This document shows, piece after piece, positions 52,919-60,569 of a DNA stretch of 64,000 nt. Every line of letters begins with the position of its first letter. Positions within the stretch are counted from its first letter, which is position 1. Both the position numbers and the translations under genes were made by a program. The notes under the pieces are model-generated. The model was not told the DNA's origin, did no database searches, and was given only the letters and a program-made list of their open reading frames with translations. Origin of the DNA: Aureimonas fodinaquatilis (GTDB taxonomy: Bacteria; Pseudomonadota; Alphaproteobacteria; Rhizobiales; Rhizobiaceae); NCBI RefSeq assembly GCF_008369445.1, contig NZ_VTWH01000001.1, positions 186,001-250,000 on the forward strand, in the 5' to 3' direction.

Positions 52919-53205
52919 CTGAAACGCCGCGTCTGAACACCTGCTGTTTGAATACATACACAGCTTATCCACAGGCTGCCCGCAAGTTTTCACCAACTTT
53001 TCCCCGGCGGTGGATAAGTCATAAAAGCGTTATGCGCGAATCGTTTAATGACTCCGTATATGCTTCAGCCGAACTCTGCGACCTGTCACTATGGTTAAAA
53101 ATTCGTTTTGCCTCTGGTGTCCGGAATCACTCTCTCTACACTGATTTTAAAGCGTGATTCGGTTTTGCACCGCCAGTGCAGGGCCACAGGGGAATTTTCT
53201 GGAAA
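52919..53205. promoter_or_regulatory. Intergenic segment with DnaA boxes, GANTC sites and a CtrA half-site
   Basis: TTATCCACA (52965-52973) is a perfect DnaA box and GGTGGATAA (53009-53017) is a near-perfect one in the other orientation. ATGGTTAA (53091-53098) is the complement of the CtrA half-site TTAACCAT. GANTC sites for CcrM methylation are at 53038, 53050, 53124 and 53156. The set precedes the YbjN gene and suggests cell-cycle-linked control; it lacks the gene context of a known chromosomal origin. Confidence 0.5.
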
Positions 53206-53706
53206 ATGCATTTTCGCGAACTGGATTTCGTGCGTCTTTCGCACCCGGTAGACATTATTGAATCGGTGGCATCCACACGCGACTGGACGTTTGAGCGCTT
53301 TTGCGACGATGAAATTGCCTTGTCGGTTGCAGGGCGCTGGGCTGCCTACTCAGTTTCATTCTCATGGGTGGAAGATTGCGAGGCGCTGCATCTGGGCTGC
53401 GCCTTCGATTTGAAGGTGCCGACGTTTCGCGTCACGGAAATGCAGCGTCTGCTTGCCTTGATCAATGAAAAACTGCTGGTCGGGCATTTTGATCTGTTGC
53501 CCTGCGAGGGAACGGTGATGTTTCGACATGCGCAATTGCTGTCCGGCGGTGCGGATCCGACGAGCCAGCAGGTCGAGCGGATTCTGACGATGGCGCTGGA
53601 TGCGTGCGACCGCTATTTTCAGGCATTTCAGTTTGTCGTCTGGGCCAACAAGCCTGCAGACGAGGCGCTGATGGATGTATTGTTTGAAACGGTAGGAACG
53701 GCATAG
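53206..53706 (+). CDS. YbjN domain protein
   Basis: A 166-residue cytoplasmic protein of the YbjN (type III secretion chaperone-like fold) family. The pattern WTFERFCDDEIALSVAGRWAAYSVSFSW and LLALINEKLLVGHFDLLPCEGTVMFRHAQLL is typical. E. coli YbjN affects motility and stress responses; the role here is unknown. The ATG at 53206 is used; a GTG at 53176 is possible. It is followed after one base by proC, so the two form an operon. Confidence 0.85.
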   Translation: MHFRELDFVRLSHPVDIIESVASTRDWTFERFCDDEIALSVAGRWAAYSVSFSWVEDCEALHLGCAFDLKVPTFRVTEMQRLLALINEKLLVGHFDLLPCEGTVMFRHAQLLSGGADPTSQQVERILTMALDACDRYFQAFQFVVWANKPADEALMDVLFETVGTA

Positions 53707-53707
53707 C

Positions 53708-54526
53708 ATGAACGGGGCAAAAATTTCGGCACGCGTGCTGCTGCTTGGCGGTGGCAATATGGGCGCGGCCATGGCGCGCGGCTGGTTGGATATTCTGGCG
53801 GAGCCGGGCAATATTCTGGTGATTGACCCGCAAGCTGGCGTGCCTTTGCAGCCTTTGCTTGCAAAAGGCGTGCGCCATGCGGCCACGGTTCCGGACGAGG
53901 TTTTTGACATCGTTGTTCTGGCCGTAAAGCCGCAGATCATGGCGGCAGCGCTGCCGGCGCTGAAACCGGCACTGCGCCCGGATACTCTGGTGATTTCGGT
54001 CGCGGCCGGAAAGACCATCGACTTCATCACCGAGCGGCTGGGTTCTCTGCCGATTGTGCGCACCATGCCCAACACTCCGGCGCTGATTGGCCGGGGCATC
54101 ACCGGCGCGTTTGCCAATTCGCTGGTGGATGCGCGTTTGCGTGACACTGCTTCCGCCTTGCTGGCCGCCAGCGGCGCGGTTGAGTGGCTGGACAGTGAAG
54201 ATGAGATTGACGCCGTGGTTGGTGTTTCCGGTTCCGGGCCTGCCTACGTGTTTCTGATGGCTGAAGTCATGGCGGCCGCCGGTGAGAAACTTGGCCTTAA
54301 GCCTGAACTGGCGATGCGACTGGCACAGCATACCATTGCCGGGGCAGGCGAGTTGATGTTGCAGGCGAGCGATGAACCGGCGCAGCTTCGCCGCAACGTC
54401 ACATCGCCAAAAGGCACCACTCAGGCCGCGCTGGAGGTTTTGATGGCGGACAATGGACTTGCCCCTCTGCTGGAGAAAGCCATTGCTGCTGCTGTGCAGC
54501 GCTCCCGAGAGCTTTCGCAGGATTGA
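53708..54526 (+). CDS. proC: Pyrroline-5-carboxylate reductase
   Basis: A 272-residue NAD(P)H enzyme for the last step of proline synthesis. The Rossmann start VLLLGGGNMGAAMARGWL is at residues 10-27; VVLAVKPQIM and MPNTPALIGRGITG follow, and the C-terminal signature near 235 (RRNVTSPKGTTQAALEVL) is complete. AGGAA precedes the ATG. It sits between the YbjN and CsaA-like genes in one operon. Confidence 0.95.
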   Translation: MNGAKISARVLLLGGGNMGAAMARGWLDILAEPGNILVIDPQAGVPLQPLLAKGVRHAATVPDEVFDIVVLAVKPQIMAAALPALKPALRPDTLVISVAAGKTIDFITERLGSLPIVRTMPNTPALIGRGITGAFANSLVDARLRDTASALLAASGAVEWLDSEDEIDAVVGVSGSGPAYVFLMAEVMAAAGEKLGLKPELAMRLAQHTIAGAGELMLQASDEPAQLRRNVTSPKGTTQAALEVLMADNGLAPLLEKAIAAAVQRSRELSQD

Positions 54527-54531
54527 AAATC

Positions 54532-54888
54532 ATGAAGCATGAAGATGTGGCGGAAGAAATCGGCTTTGACGATTTTCTCAAGGTGGATATCCGCGTTGGT
54601 ACGATTGTCGAGGCAGAACCATTTCCGGAGGCGCGCAAACCGGCTTTCCGCCTGACAATTGATTTCGGGCCCGAAATTGGTCTTAAAAAATCATCGGCCC
54701 AGATCACCATTCGCCATTCGCTGGAAGAGCTTGTGGGCAAACAGGTGATGGCAGTGGTGAATTTTCCTCCGCGTCAGATCGGGCCGATGCGTTCGCAGGT
54801 TCTGACTCTCGGATTTCCGGATGAAGAGGGCAATGTGGTTCTGGCGGCGATCAGCCATGGCGTACCAAACGGCGGGCGGCTGTTTTAA
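54532..54888 (+). CDS. CsaA-like tRNA-binding (EMAP/OB-fold) protein
   Basis: A 118-residue OB-fold protein with the tRNA-binding domain FLKVDIRVGTIVEAEPFPEARKPAFRLTIDFG-type start and KQVMAVVNFPPRQIGPMRSQVLTLGF, ending in SHGVPNGGRLF as CsaA does. CsaA has been described as an export chaperone in Bacillus and binds tRNA. A TTG at 54523 overlapping the proC stop would add three residues. The last gene of the operon; a hairpin overlaps its stop codon. Confidence 0.88.
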   Translation: MKHEDVAEEIGFDDFLKVDIRVGTIVEAEPFPEARKPAFRLTIDFGPEIGLKKSSAQITIRHSLEELVGKQVMAVVNFPPRQIGPMRSQVLTLGFPDEEGNVVLAAISHGVPNGGRLF

Positions 54889-54911
54889 AGCCATTCTCGT
54901 GGAATGGCTTT
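54887..54911. terminator. Bidirectional terminator hairpin
   Basis: AAAGCCATTC, loop TCGTG, GAATGGCTTT: a perfect 10-bp stem between the convergent CsaA-like and histidine kinase genes, with A/T ends on both sides. Its first two bases belong to the CsaA-like stop codon. Confidence 0.8.
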
Positions 54912-54920
54912 GATGGTTGA

Positions 54921-56336
54921 TCAGGCGGGGATACGGATCATTGCCCGCAAACCGCCCAGCGCAGAGTCTGCCAGCAGAATGTCGCCGCCGTGACTGCGGG
55001 CAATGTCTCGGGCAATGGCAAGGCCAAGTCCGGTGCCGCCGTCATCCATATTGCGGGCCGTGTCCAGCCGCACAAAGGGGCGAAATGCCTCTTCCCGGTC
55101 GTTAGCGGCAATTCCCGGCCCGTCATCTTCCACATTGATTGTCAGCCAGCGGTCATCATGCCGGGCGGTAACCTCCACCCTGTTGCCATAGCGCAGTGCG
55201 TTTGAAACCAGATTGCCAATTGCCCGGGTGAAGCCATCGGGCCGAACCACAATGGTGCTTTCGCCATAGATCACGCTGGAGAAATCACGCCCTTTCAGCT
55301 TTGCCTCGCTTTCCAGCCGGGCAAACACAGCTTCAAGGTCGAGGGAGCCAACATCCTCGCCCGCTTCACCTTTGGCAAATGCCAGATAACCTTCCAGCAT
55401 TCGCTGCATGTCATCCACATCCTGCTCCAGTTCCCGCCGATCTTCGCTGTCGGCAAAAAACGCAAGTTGCAGGCGGAAGCGGGTCAGAACTGTTCGCAGA
55501 TCATGACTGACGCCGTTCAGCATCTGCGTGCGCTGCTCCATCTGGCGCTCAATTCTGTCGCGCATCTGAATGAAGGCCAGAGCGGCTTTGCGCACCTCTG
55601 AAGCGCCGCGCAGACGGAAATCCGCGGGCAGGGGCTGGCCGCGGCCAAAGCCTTCCGCTGCAGCAGCAAGTTGCTGAATCGGGCGGATCTGATTGCGCAG
55701 AAACAGAACCGCGATCAAAATCAGCACCAGCGAGGTGCCAACCATCCAGACAATGAAGATATGGGTATTGGACGCATAGGCCGAATTGCGATTGGCGAAA
55801 ATCCGCAGCATGTGATTTTCCAGCTGAATGCGAATTTCCACCAGCCGCGAGTCTCCCACCGTATCAATCCAGAAAGGCCGGGCAATCTGCCGGGTGATTT
55901 CCTCCGACAGAACGCTGTCCAGAATGTTGAAAAACGGGCTGGGCGCCGGTGCGGGCAGCGGTTCAGGCGGCAGAACAAGAATGTTCAGATCCAGCTTGTC
56001 GCGGGCAATGCGGGTTATCTGCGAATAGTCGCCATCTTCCGGAAATGTTTCAATAACATCGATCACCGCCGCAATATCCTGAACCACTGCGGTGGAAAGC
56101 CTTTGCGTGACGGTGGCCCAATGGCGTTCCATGAAAACGGAAGCCACCACGGCCTGCAGCAGCACCATAGGTGCAATGATGATGATCAGAGACCTTGTGA
56201 ACAGGCCCTTCGGCGTGCGCTGTGAAAGCCAGCGCCATAAAGGCGGGCGCAATGAATGGCGCAACCACCTTGCGGCGCGGCTTAATGAACGGCCCGCTCT
56301 CAGACGGCGCAGGCCAAGGCGGTCAGCAAGGCTCAA
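54921..56336 (-). CDS. Two-component sensor histidine kinase (EnvZ-like)
   Basis: A 471-residue inner-membrane kinase. Two membrane helices (IIIIAPMVLLQAVVASVF near 50 and FIVWMVGTSLVLILIAVLF near 205) enclose a periplasmic sensor domain of about 130 residues; a HAMP domain, the H-box GVSHDLRTVLTRFRLQL, N-box NLVSNALRYG and G-boxes DGPGIA and GGTGLGLAIA follow. I take a TTG at 56336 that overlaps the response regulator stop as TTGA; a GTG at 56381 is an alternative. Third gene of the marR-regulator-kinase operon. The signal is unknown. Confidence 0.88.
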   Translation of the reverse strand: MSLADRLGLRRLRAGRSLSRAARWLRHSLRPPLWRWLSQRTPKGLFTRSLIIIIAPMVLLQAVVASVFMERHWATVTQRLSTAVVQDIAAVIDVIETFPEDGDYSQITRIARDKLDLNILVLPPEPLPAPAPSPFFNILDSVLSEEITRQIARPFWIDTVGDSRLVEIRIQLENHMLRIFANRNSAYASNTHIFIVWMVGTSLVLILIAVLFLRNQIRPIQQLAAAAEGFGRGQPLPADFRLRGASEVRKAALAFIQMRDRIERQMEQRTQMLNGVSHDLRTVLTRFRLQLAFFADSEDRRELEQDVDDMQRMLEGYLAFAKGEAGEDVGSLDLEAVFARLESEAKLKGRDFSSVIYGESTIVVRPDGFTRAIGNLVSNALRYGNRVEVTARHDDRWLTINVEDDGPGIAANDREEAFRPFVRLDTARNMDDGGTGLGLAIARDIARSHGGDILLADSALGGLRAMIRIPA

Positions 56337-57049
56337 TCGACGTTCAGCCGGTAACCAATGCCACGAACCGTTTGCAGCCACAGCGGATTGGCGGGGTCAC
56401 TTTCGACTTTGCGGCGCAGGCGGTTGATCTGCACGTCAACCGTGCGCTCGCCCACTTCACCTTCGCTGCCGAGCAGGTCCTGGCGTTGCACAGTCTCGCC
56501 GGCTTTTCCGGCAAATTGCATCATGATCTCCTGTTCGCGATCGGTCAGGCGAATCACCTCTGCTCCGCGCTTCAACTCGCGGCGGGAAAGTGAAAAAGTG
56601 AAAGGTCCAAAACGAACATTCTCGACTTTTTGTATGGATGGTGGCGCTCCGCGACGCAGAATATTGGTGATTCGCAGCAAAAGCTCACGTGGCTCGAACG
56701 GTTTTGGCATGTAATCATCGGCACCAGCCTCCAGTCCCGAGATGCGCTCTTCGGTTTCCGAGCGCGCGGTGAGCATCAGAATCGGCGTGTCCCGCTCCGA
56801 TGAAAAGCTGCGAACGAGGTCCAGCCCGCTCTCTCCCGGCATCATGACATCTACAACCAGAAGGTCAAAATCCAACCCGCCCAGAATCTTCCGTGCCTCA
56901 GCGGCATCGGCGGCGGTGGAGACCCGAAAATCATGCTCCATCAAAAAGCGGGACAGAAGACTGCGAATGCGCCGGTCATCGTCAATGACAAGAATATGTG
57001 GCGCATCGTCATCGGGACGCTGCGTGCTGGTCGATACCGCCTGGCTCAT
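56333..57049 (-). CDS. OmpR-family response regulator
   Basis: A 238-residue regulator: receiver domain at about residues 18-130 (acidic pair in VIDDDRRIR, phospho-Asp in LLVVDVMMPGESG, Thr in LTARS, Lys in PKPFEP) and a winged-helix DNA-binding domain ending at GIGYRLN. The ATG overlaps the MarR stop by four bases and has AGGAGAGG upstream. The MarR-plus-OmpR-type pair resembles petP-petR of Rhodobacter, which lies near petABC there; petABC is 14 kb away here. Confidence 0.9.
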   Translation of the reverse strand: MSQAVSTSTQRPDDDAPHILVIDDDRRIRSLLSRFLMEHDFRVSTAADAAEARKILGGLDFDLLVVDVMMPGESGLDLVRSFSSERDTPILMLTARSETEERISGLEAGADDYMPKPFEPRELLLRITNILRRGAPPSIQKVENVRFGPFTFSLSRRELKRGAEVIRLTDREQEIMMQFAGKAGETVQRQDLLGSEGEVGERTVDVQINRLRRKVESDPANPLWLQTVRGIGYRLNVD

Positions 57050-57633
57050 GTCCTCTCCTTCTGCGCAATGTCCTTGCGGGCATACCAATCCCGCGTGGCC
57101 GCGCGGTCCTTGCCCATTTCCAGCAGGAAAAGGCGGATGGAGTCCGAATGCTCCGGCCCGGTTGCTGCCATTGCCGCATCAATGCGCCTGGCCTGAATGC
57201 GCGACAGTTCCAGTGTCAGCTCCCGTCCCTTGGGCGTCGGATACAGCAACCGTTGCCGCCGGTCATCGTCGCCCGGCATCAGCACTATGAAGCCATCTTC
57301 TATCAACTGCCGCAAGACGCGTGACAAGGATTGCTTGGTGATTTGCAGAAGCTCCAGCAATTCGGCAATCGTCATGCCGGGATTGCGGTTCACGAAATGC
57401 AGAATCCGGTGATGCGCCCGCCCGAAGCCATAGCGCGAAAGCAGTTCATCCGCGTCTGCGGTGAACTCCCGATAAGCGAAAAAGAACAGCTCGATCAGCC
57501 GAAAATCAACATCACCTGTGGTTGGTAATGGAACCTGCTCCACCGTTCGGTTCTGAGGAGGCGTGTCTGTCACTTCTAGCAAATCGGCACCCGTGAAAAA
57601 TAGGTCAGCATTGTTGACGTATCTACATTCCAT
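57046..57633 (-). CDS. MarR family transcriptional regulator
   Basis: A 195-residue regulator with an N-terminal extension of about 40 residues, then the MarR winged helix (MTIAELLELLQITKQSLSRVLRQLIEDGFI, and the wing DDDRRQRLLYPTPKG) and a C-terminal dimerisation helix. First gene of the operon with the response regulator and kinase, translationally coupled through ATGA. It is divergent from the branched-chain aminotransferase gene with a 200-base shared region. Confidence 0.88.
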   Translation of the reverse strand: MECRYVNNADLFFTGADLLEVTDTPPQNRTVEQVPLPTTGDVDFRLIELFFFAYREFTADADELLSRYGFGRAHHRILHFVNRNPGMTIAELLELLQITKQSLSRVLRQLIEDGFIVLMPGDDDRRQRLLYPTPKGRELTLELSRIQARRIDAAMAATGPEHSDSIRLFLLEMGKDRAATRDWYARKDIAQKERT

Positions 57634-57833
57634 TGTTACACGTTATGCAGCGGTGTTGAAATACTCGCATCGTGGCGCGAACACAGGTAAAGTGCGCCGG
57701 GAAGAGTTTTCCCGGAACAAGTGCCGCACTCGCGCAAATCAGGCAGCGCATTGCCGGGCGGCAAACCGGACACCCTCTTTGCCAGACAATGCAATAAGTA
57801 AGAAAGGTCGCCCAAGAGGGCGAGGGGAGAGCA

Positions 57834-58721
57834 ATGAGCGTTCCGTTCGATCAAATGGACGGGCTGATCTGGTTCAACGGCGAATTCGTTGACTGGAAAG
57901 ATGCCAAAGTTCACGTTCTGACACATGGCCTGCACTATGGCAGCTCGGTATTTGAAGGTGAGCGCGCCTATGGCGGTGAAATTTTCAAGATGCAGGAGCA
58001 CAATGAACGGCTGATCGAATCCGGCCGCATCCTTGGCTTCACCATTCCGTATAGCGTGGAAGAGCTGAACTCGGCCTGCAACGAATTGCTGGCCCGTCTG
58101 GGCTACAAGGACGCCTATGTCCGGCCAATCGCCTGGCGCGGCTCTGAATCGATGGGCATTGCAGCCCAGAAGAACAAGATCAATGTTGCCATCGCCATCT
58201 GGCAATGGCCAAGCTATTTCGATCCGGAACAGCGCATGAAGGGAATTCGGCTGGATATTGCCGAATATTGCCGCCCGGATCCGCGCACTGCGCCTTCCAA
58301 ATCCAAGGCCGCCGGCCTGTACATGATCTGCACCATCTCCAAGCATGCGGCGGAAGCCAAGGGCTATGCTGATGCGCTGATGCTGGACTGGCGCGGCCAG
58401 ATCGCGGAAGCAACGGGTGCCAACGTGTTCTTCGTCAAGGATGGCGTGATTCATTCGCCAACACCGGACTGTTTCCTGGATGGCATTACCCGCCGCACCA
58501 TCATCGAACTGGCCAAGCGCCGGGGTTATGAGGTTCAGGTTCGGGCCATTCGTCCGGAAGAGATGGAAGGCTTCAGCGAAGCATTCCTGTGTGGAACCGC
58601 TGCAGAAGTGACGCCAATTGCCGAGGTTGGCCCTTACAAGTTCACTCCAGGCGAAATCACCCGCCAGTTGATTGACGATTACTCCGCTGAAGTGCAGCCC
58701 AAGCGACTGGCTGCCGAGTAA
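57834..58721 (+). CDS. ilvE: Branched-chain amino acid aminotransferase
   Basis: A 295-residue class IV PLP aminotransferase for the last step of Leu, Ile and Val synthesis. THGLHYGSSVFEGERAY near residue 31, RPIAWRGSESMG near 98, the PLP lysine in SKSKAAGLYM (near 160) and EATGANVFFVKDG near 198 mark the family. AGGGGAGAGC precedes the ATG. D-amino acid aminotransferases share the fold, but the length and EGERAY motif favour IlvE. Confidence 0.92.
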   Translation: MSVPFDQMDGLIWFNGEFVDWKDAKVHVLTHGLHYGSSVFEGERAYGGEIFKMQEHNERLIESGRILGFTIPYSVEELNSACNELLARLGYKDAYVRPIAWRGSESMGIAAQKNKINVAIAIWQWPSYFDPEQRMKGIRLDIAEYCRPDPRTAPSKSKAAGLYMICTISKHAAEAKGYADALMLDWRGQIAEATGANVFFVKDGVIHSPTPDCFLDGITRRTIIELAKRRGYEVQVRAIRPEEMEGFSEAFLCGTAAEVTPIAEVGPYKFTPGEITRQLIDDYSAEVQPKRLAAE

Positions 58722-58727
58722 CCTGAA

Positions 58728-58771
58728 GCACCTCTCGTTGAAACGGATGCGTTTCAACGAGAGGACAATGC
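58728..58771. repeat. Dispersed palindrome, copy 6
   Basis: CCTCTCGTTGAAACG, loop GATG, CGTTTCAACGAGAGG: a perfect 15-bp stem, with GCA on the left and ACAATGC on the right as in the other copies. It begins six bases after the ilvE stop codon, like the copy after petC. Confidence 0.85.
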
Positions 58772-58877
58772 GCCCATACAAAGCGTGCGGAGCGTTTTCG
58801 TTGATCGGATGAGATCACCAGACGCTCCGGACGCTTTGCGCTTTCGGGCAAAAGGTTTTACAGCAGAACCCACGTTC

Positions 58878-58897
58878 AGGGCGGCGTCAGCCGCCCT
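58878..58897 (+). terminator. Rho-independent terminator
   Basis: AGGGCGGC, loop GTCA, GCCGCCCT then TTCTGTTT; a perfect 8-bp GC-rich stem that ends the ilvE transcript. Confidence 0.85.
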
Positions 58898-58950
58898 TTC
58901 TGTTTGGCGAAACAAAAGTTTCTCCGCATTGACAAGAGGGTGCCTGCTTT

Positions 58951-59586
58951 ATGCTCCAGGCAAGAATTATTCCCGTGACGCCTTTTTCCCAGAATTGCTG
59001 CCTGCTGTTTGACGGCGAGCAGAAACTTGGCGTGGTTGTGGATCCGGGCGGTGATGTGCCGGACATACTGGCTGCTATTGAGCAACAAGGCGTCAAAGTG
59101 GAAGCGATCTGGCTGACGCATGGCCATATCGACCATGCCGGTGGAGCGATGGCGCTAAAAGACGCATTGGGCGTGGAGATTATCGGGCCTGAGCGATCCG
59201 ATGAGCCATTGATGCAGAGAATTGAAGATCAGGCCCGGATGTTCGGGGTCGGTGGCGACTATCAGAACGCCACGCCGGATCGCTGGCTGGTGGATGGCGA
59301 CAGGCTGTCTATTGCCGGGCATGAGTTCGAGGTCATTCACGCGCCAGGCCATTCACCGGGCCATGTGGTGTTTTACAACCGCGCCGCAGGGTTTCTGCAT
59401 GCTGGGGACGTGTTGTTTGCCGGCTCTATCGGCCGCACAGATTTGCCAGGCGGCAGCCATGAAACCCTGTTGGCAACCATCCGCAATAAAATTTTGCCGT
59501 TGGGAGACGAGATTGGTTTTATCTGCGGGCACGGCCCTGGCAGCAGACTGGGCGATGAACGGCGCACCAATCCATTTCTGGTCTAA
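58951..59586 (+). CDS. Metallo-beta-lactamase fold hydrolase (glyoxalase II-like, YcbL type)
   Basis: A 211-residue metal-dependent hydrolase. The binuclear zinc motif THGHIDHAGG is near residue 50, later ligands are in HAPGHSPGHV near 131, HAGDVLFAGSIGR (Asp) near 150 and CGHGPGS near 193. It most resembles the short YcbL/GloC glyoxalase II-like proteins that hydrolyse S-lactoylglutathione. Transcribed alone after the ilvE terminator. Confidence 0.88.
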   Translation: MLQARIIPVTPFSQNCCLLFDGEQKLGVVVDPGGDVPDILAAIEQQGVKVEAIWLTHGHIDHAGGAMALKDALGVEIIGPERSDEPLMQRIEDQARMFGVGGDYQNATPDRWLVDGDRLSIAGHEFEVIHAPGHSPGHVVFYNRAAGFLHAGDVLFAGSIGRTDLPGGSHETLLATIRNKILPLGDEIGFICGHGPGSRLGDERRTNPFLV

Positions 59587-59778
59587 GCGCCTGTCAGTCG
59601 ATGACGCGTCGCAGTAGCCCCGGCCGAAATTCGACTTCGCCCGGTTCCTGGTTGGCTGCCTGAAAGGCAGTTGAAACTGCAACCAATGCCCGGCCTTTCC
59701 TGAAAATTCAGGACAGCATTGGGTTAAAGATTGCCGCGCCGGCTGACATCCAGCCGGTGCTGGCCCACTGGAAGCCGA

Positions 59779-59994
59779 TTAGTCCTGCGCTTGCAGATTA
59801 ACAGCCTTGGGACCTTTGCCCCGCTTGTCAGGCTCGGTTTCGTAGGAGACCTTCTGGTTCTCAACGAGGTCAGAAAGTCCGGAAGCCTGAACCGCAGAGA
59901 TGTGTACAAAAATATCTGCACCACCATTGTCAGGCTTGATAAATCCGAAGCCTTTTTCGGTGTTGAAGAATTTGACCGTGCCGGTCTGTGCCAT
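59779..59994 (-). CDS. Cold shock protein (CspA family)
   Basis: A 71-residue single cold-shock domain, an RNA chaperone. The RNP1 motif KGFGFIKP (residues 14-21) and RNP2 IFVHIS (28-33) are present. The 5' region beyond 59994 is long and AT-rich further out, as in genes with a structured, temperature-sensitive leader. Transcription is on the minus strand; an AAGGG ribosome site lies upstream of the ATG. Confidence 0.95.
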   Translation of the reverse strand: MAQTGTVKFFNTEKGFGFIKPDNGGADIFVHISAVQASGLSDLVENQKVSYETEPDKRGKGPKAVNLQAQD

Positions 59995-60569
59995 GTTGGA
60001 ACCCTTTTCCCTTGGCTATTCATATCGCCCTTGCGGGCGGTGGCAGGCAAGTCTTGATGCGAGGAAAAGGAACCGATACATCGCAGCTCACTTTCGTGAG
60101 CCACTCGGGGAATGCGCCCCCGATACGCAATTCGTCCATCACCCGTGTTCGCGAAATTGCCCGAACCCCTTGTTTGTGCAAGCGGACGAAAGACTTTGCA
60201 AGCAAAAGTTTTGTGCAATGCTGATTTGTTTATGTGCAGACAGGCGCATGAAGTCGCAGCATTCGCTGTGTCCTACGTCTTTTGGTGCAGCTTATTTCGC
60301 TGCCTGTTCCAAATGACAGACAAATTAAATCATTGTTTTTAAAGTAATTTTATCGGAATTCATACGCATTGCTGTCCGGTTGTTTACCGCGACAATTTTG
60401 CCGTTCACAAACGCGGAAATTTTCAACAGCCAACCACATAATATACAATTCCAAAATGCTGATAAGAATAAATCACGCGCAAAAGTTGATTTTGCAGTGC
60501 AGTATAGTAAGTCTCAGTTAACGAAATTCACGTGGTAGATGTTCGCGGTATTGGCTGCCGATTTCTGCT
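59995..60569. other. cspA upstream region, no supported gene
   Basis: This 575-base gap should hold the cspA promoter and leader. A perfect hairpin GCTCAC-TTTC-GTGAGC is at 60086-60101, and 60320-60540 is clearly AT-rich. Short ORFs on the plus strand (59988-60342) are unrecognised and overlap the expected leader. No terminator with a T run was seen after uvrB. Confidence 0.5.

Noticed and set aside
52919-53205. Interpreting the DnaA/GANTC/CtrA segment as the chromosomal origin
   Set aside because: No hemE, parAB, gidAB, dnaA or repABC gene lies in the window, and there is no extended AT-rich unwinding region; kept only as a regulatory candidate.
59988-60342. Small plus-strand ORFs upstream of cspA
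   Set aside because: They overlap the expected cspA leader and promoter, and have no recognisable content.
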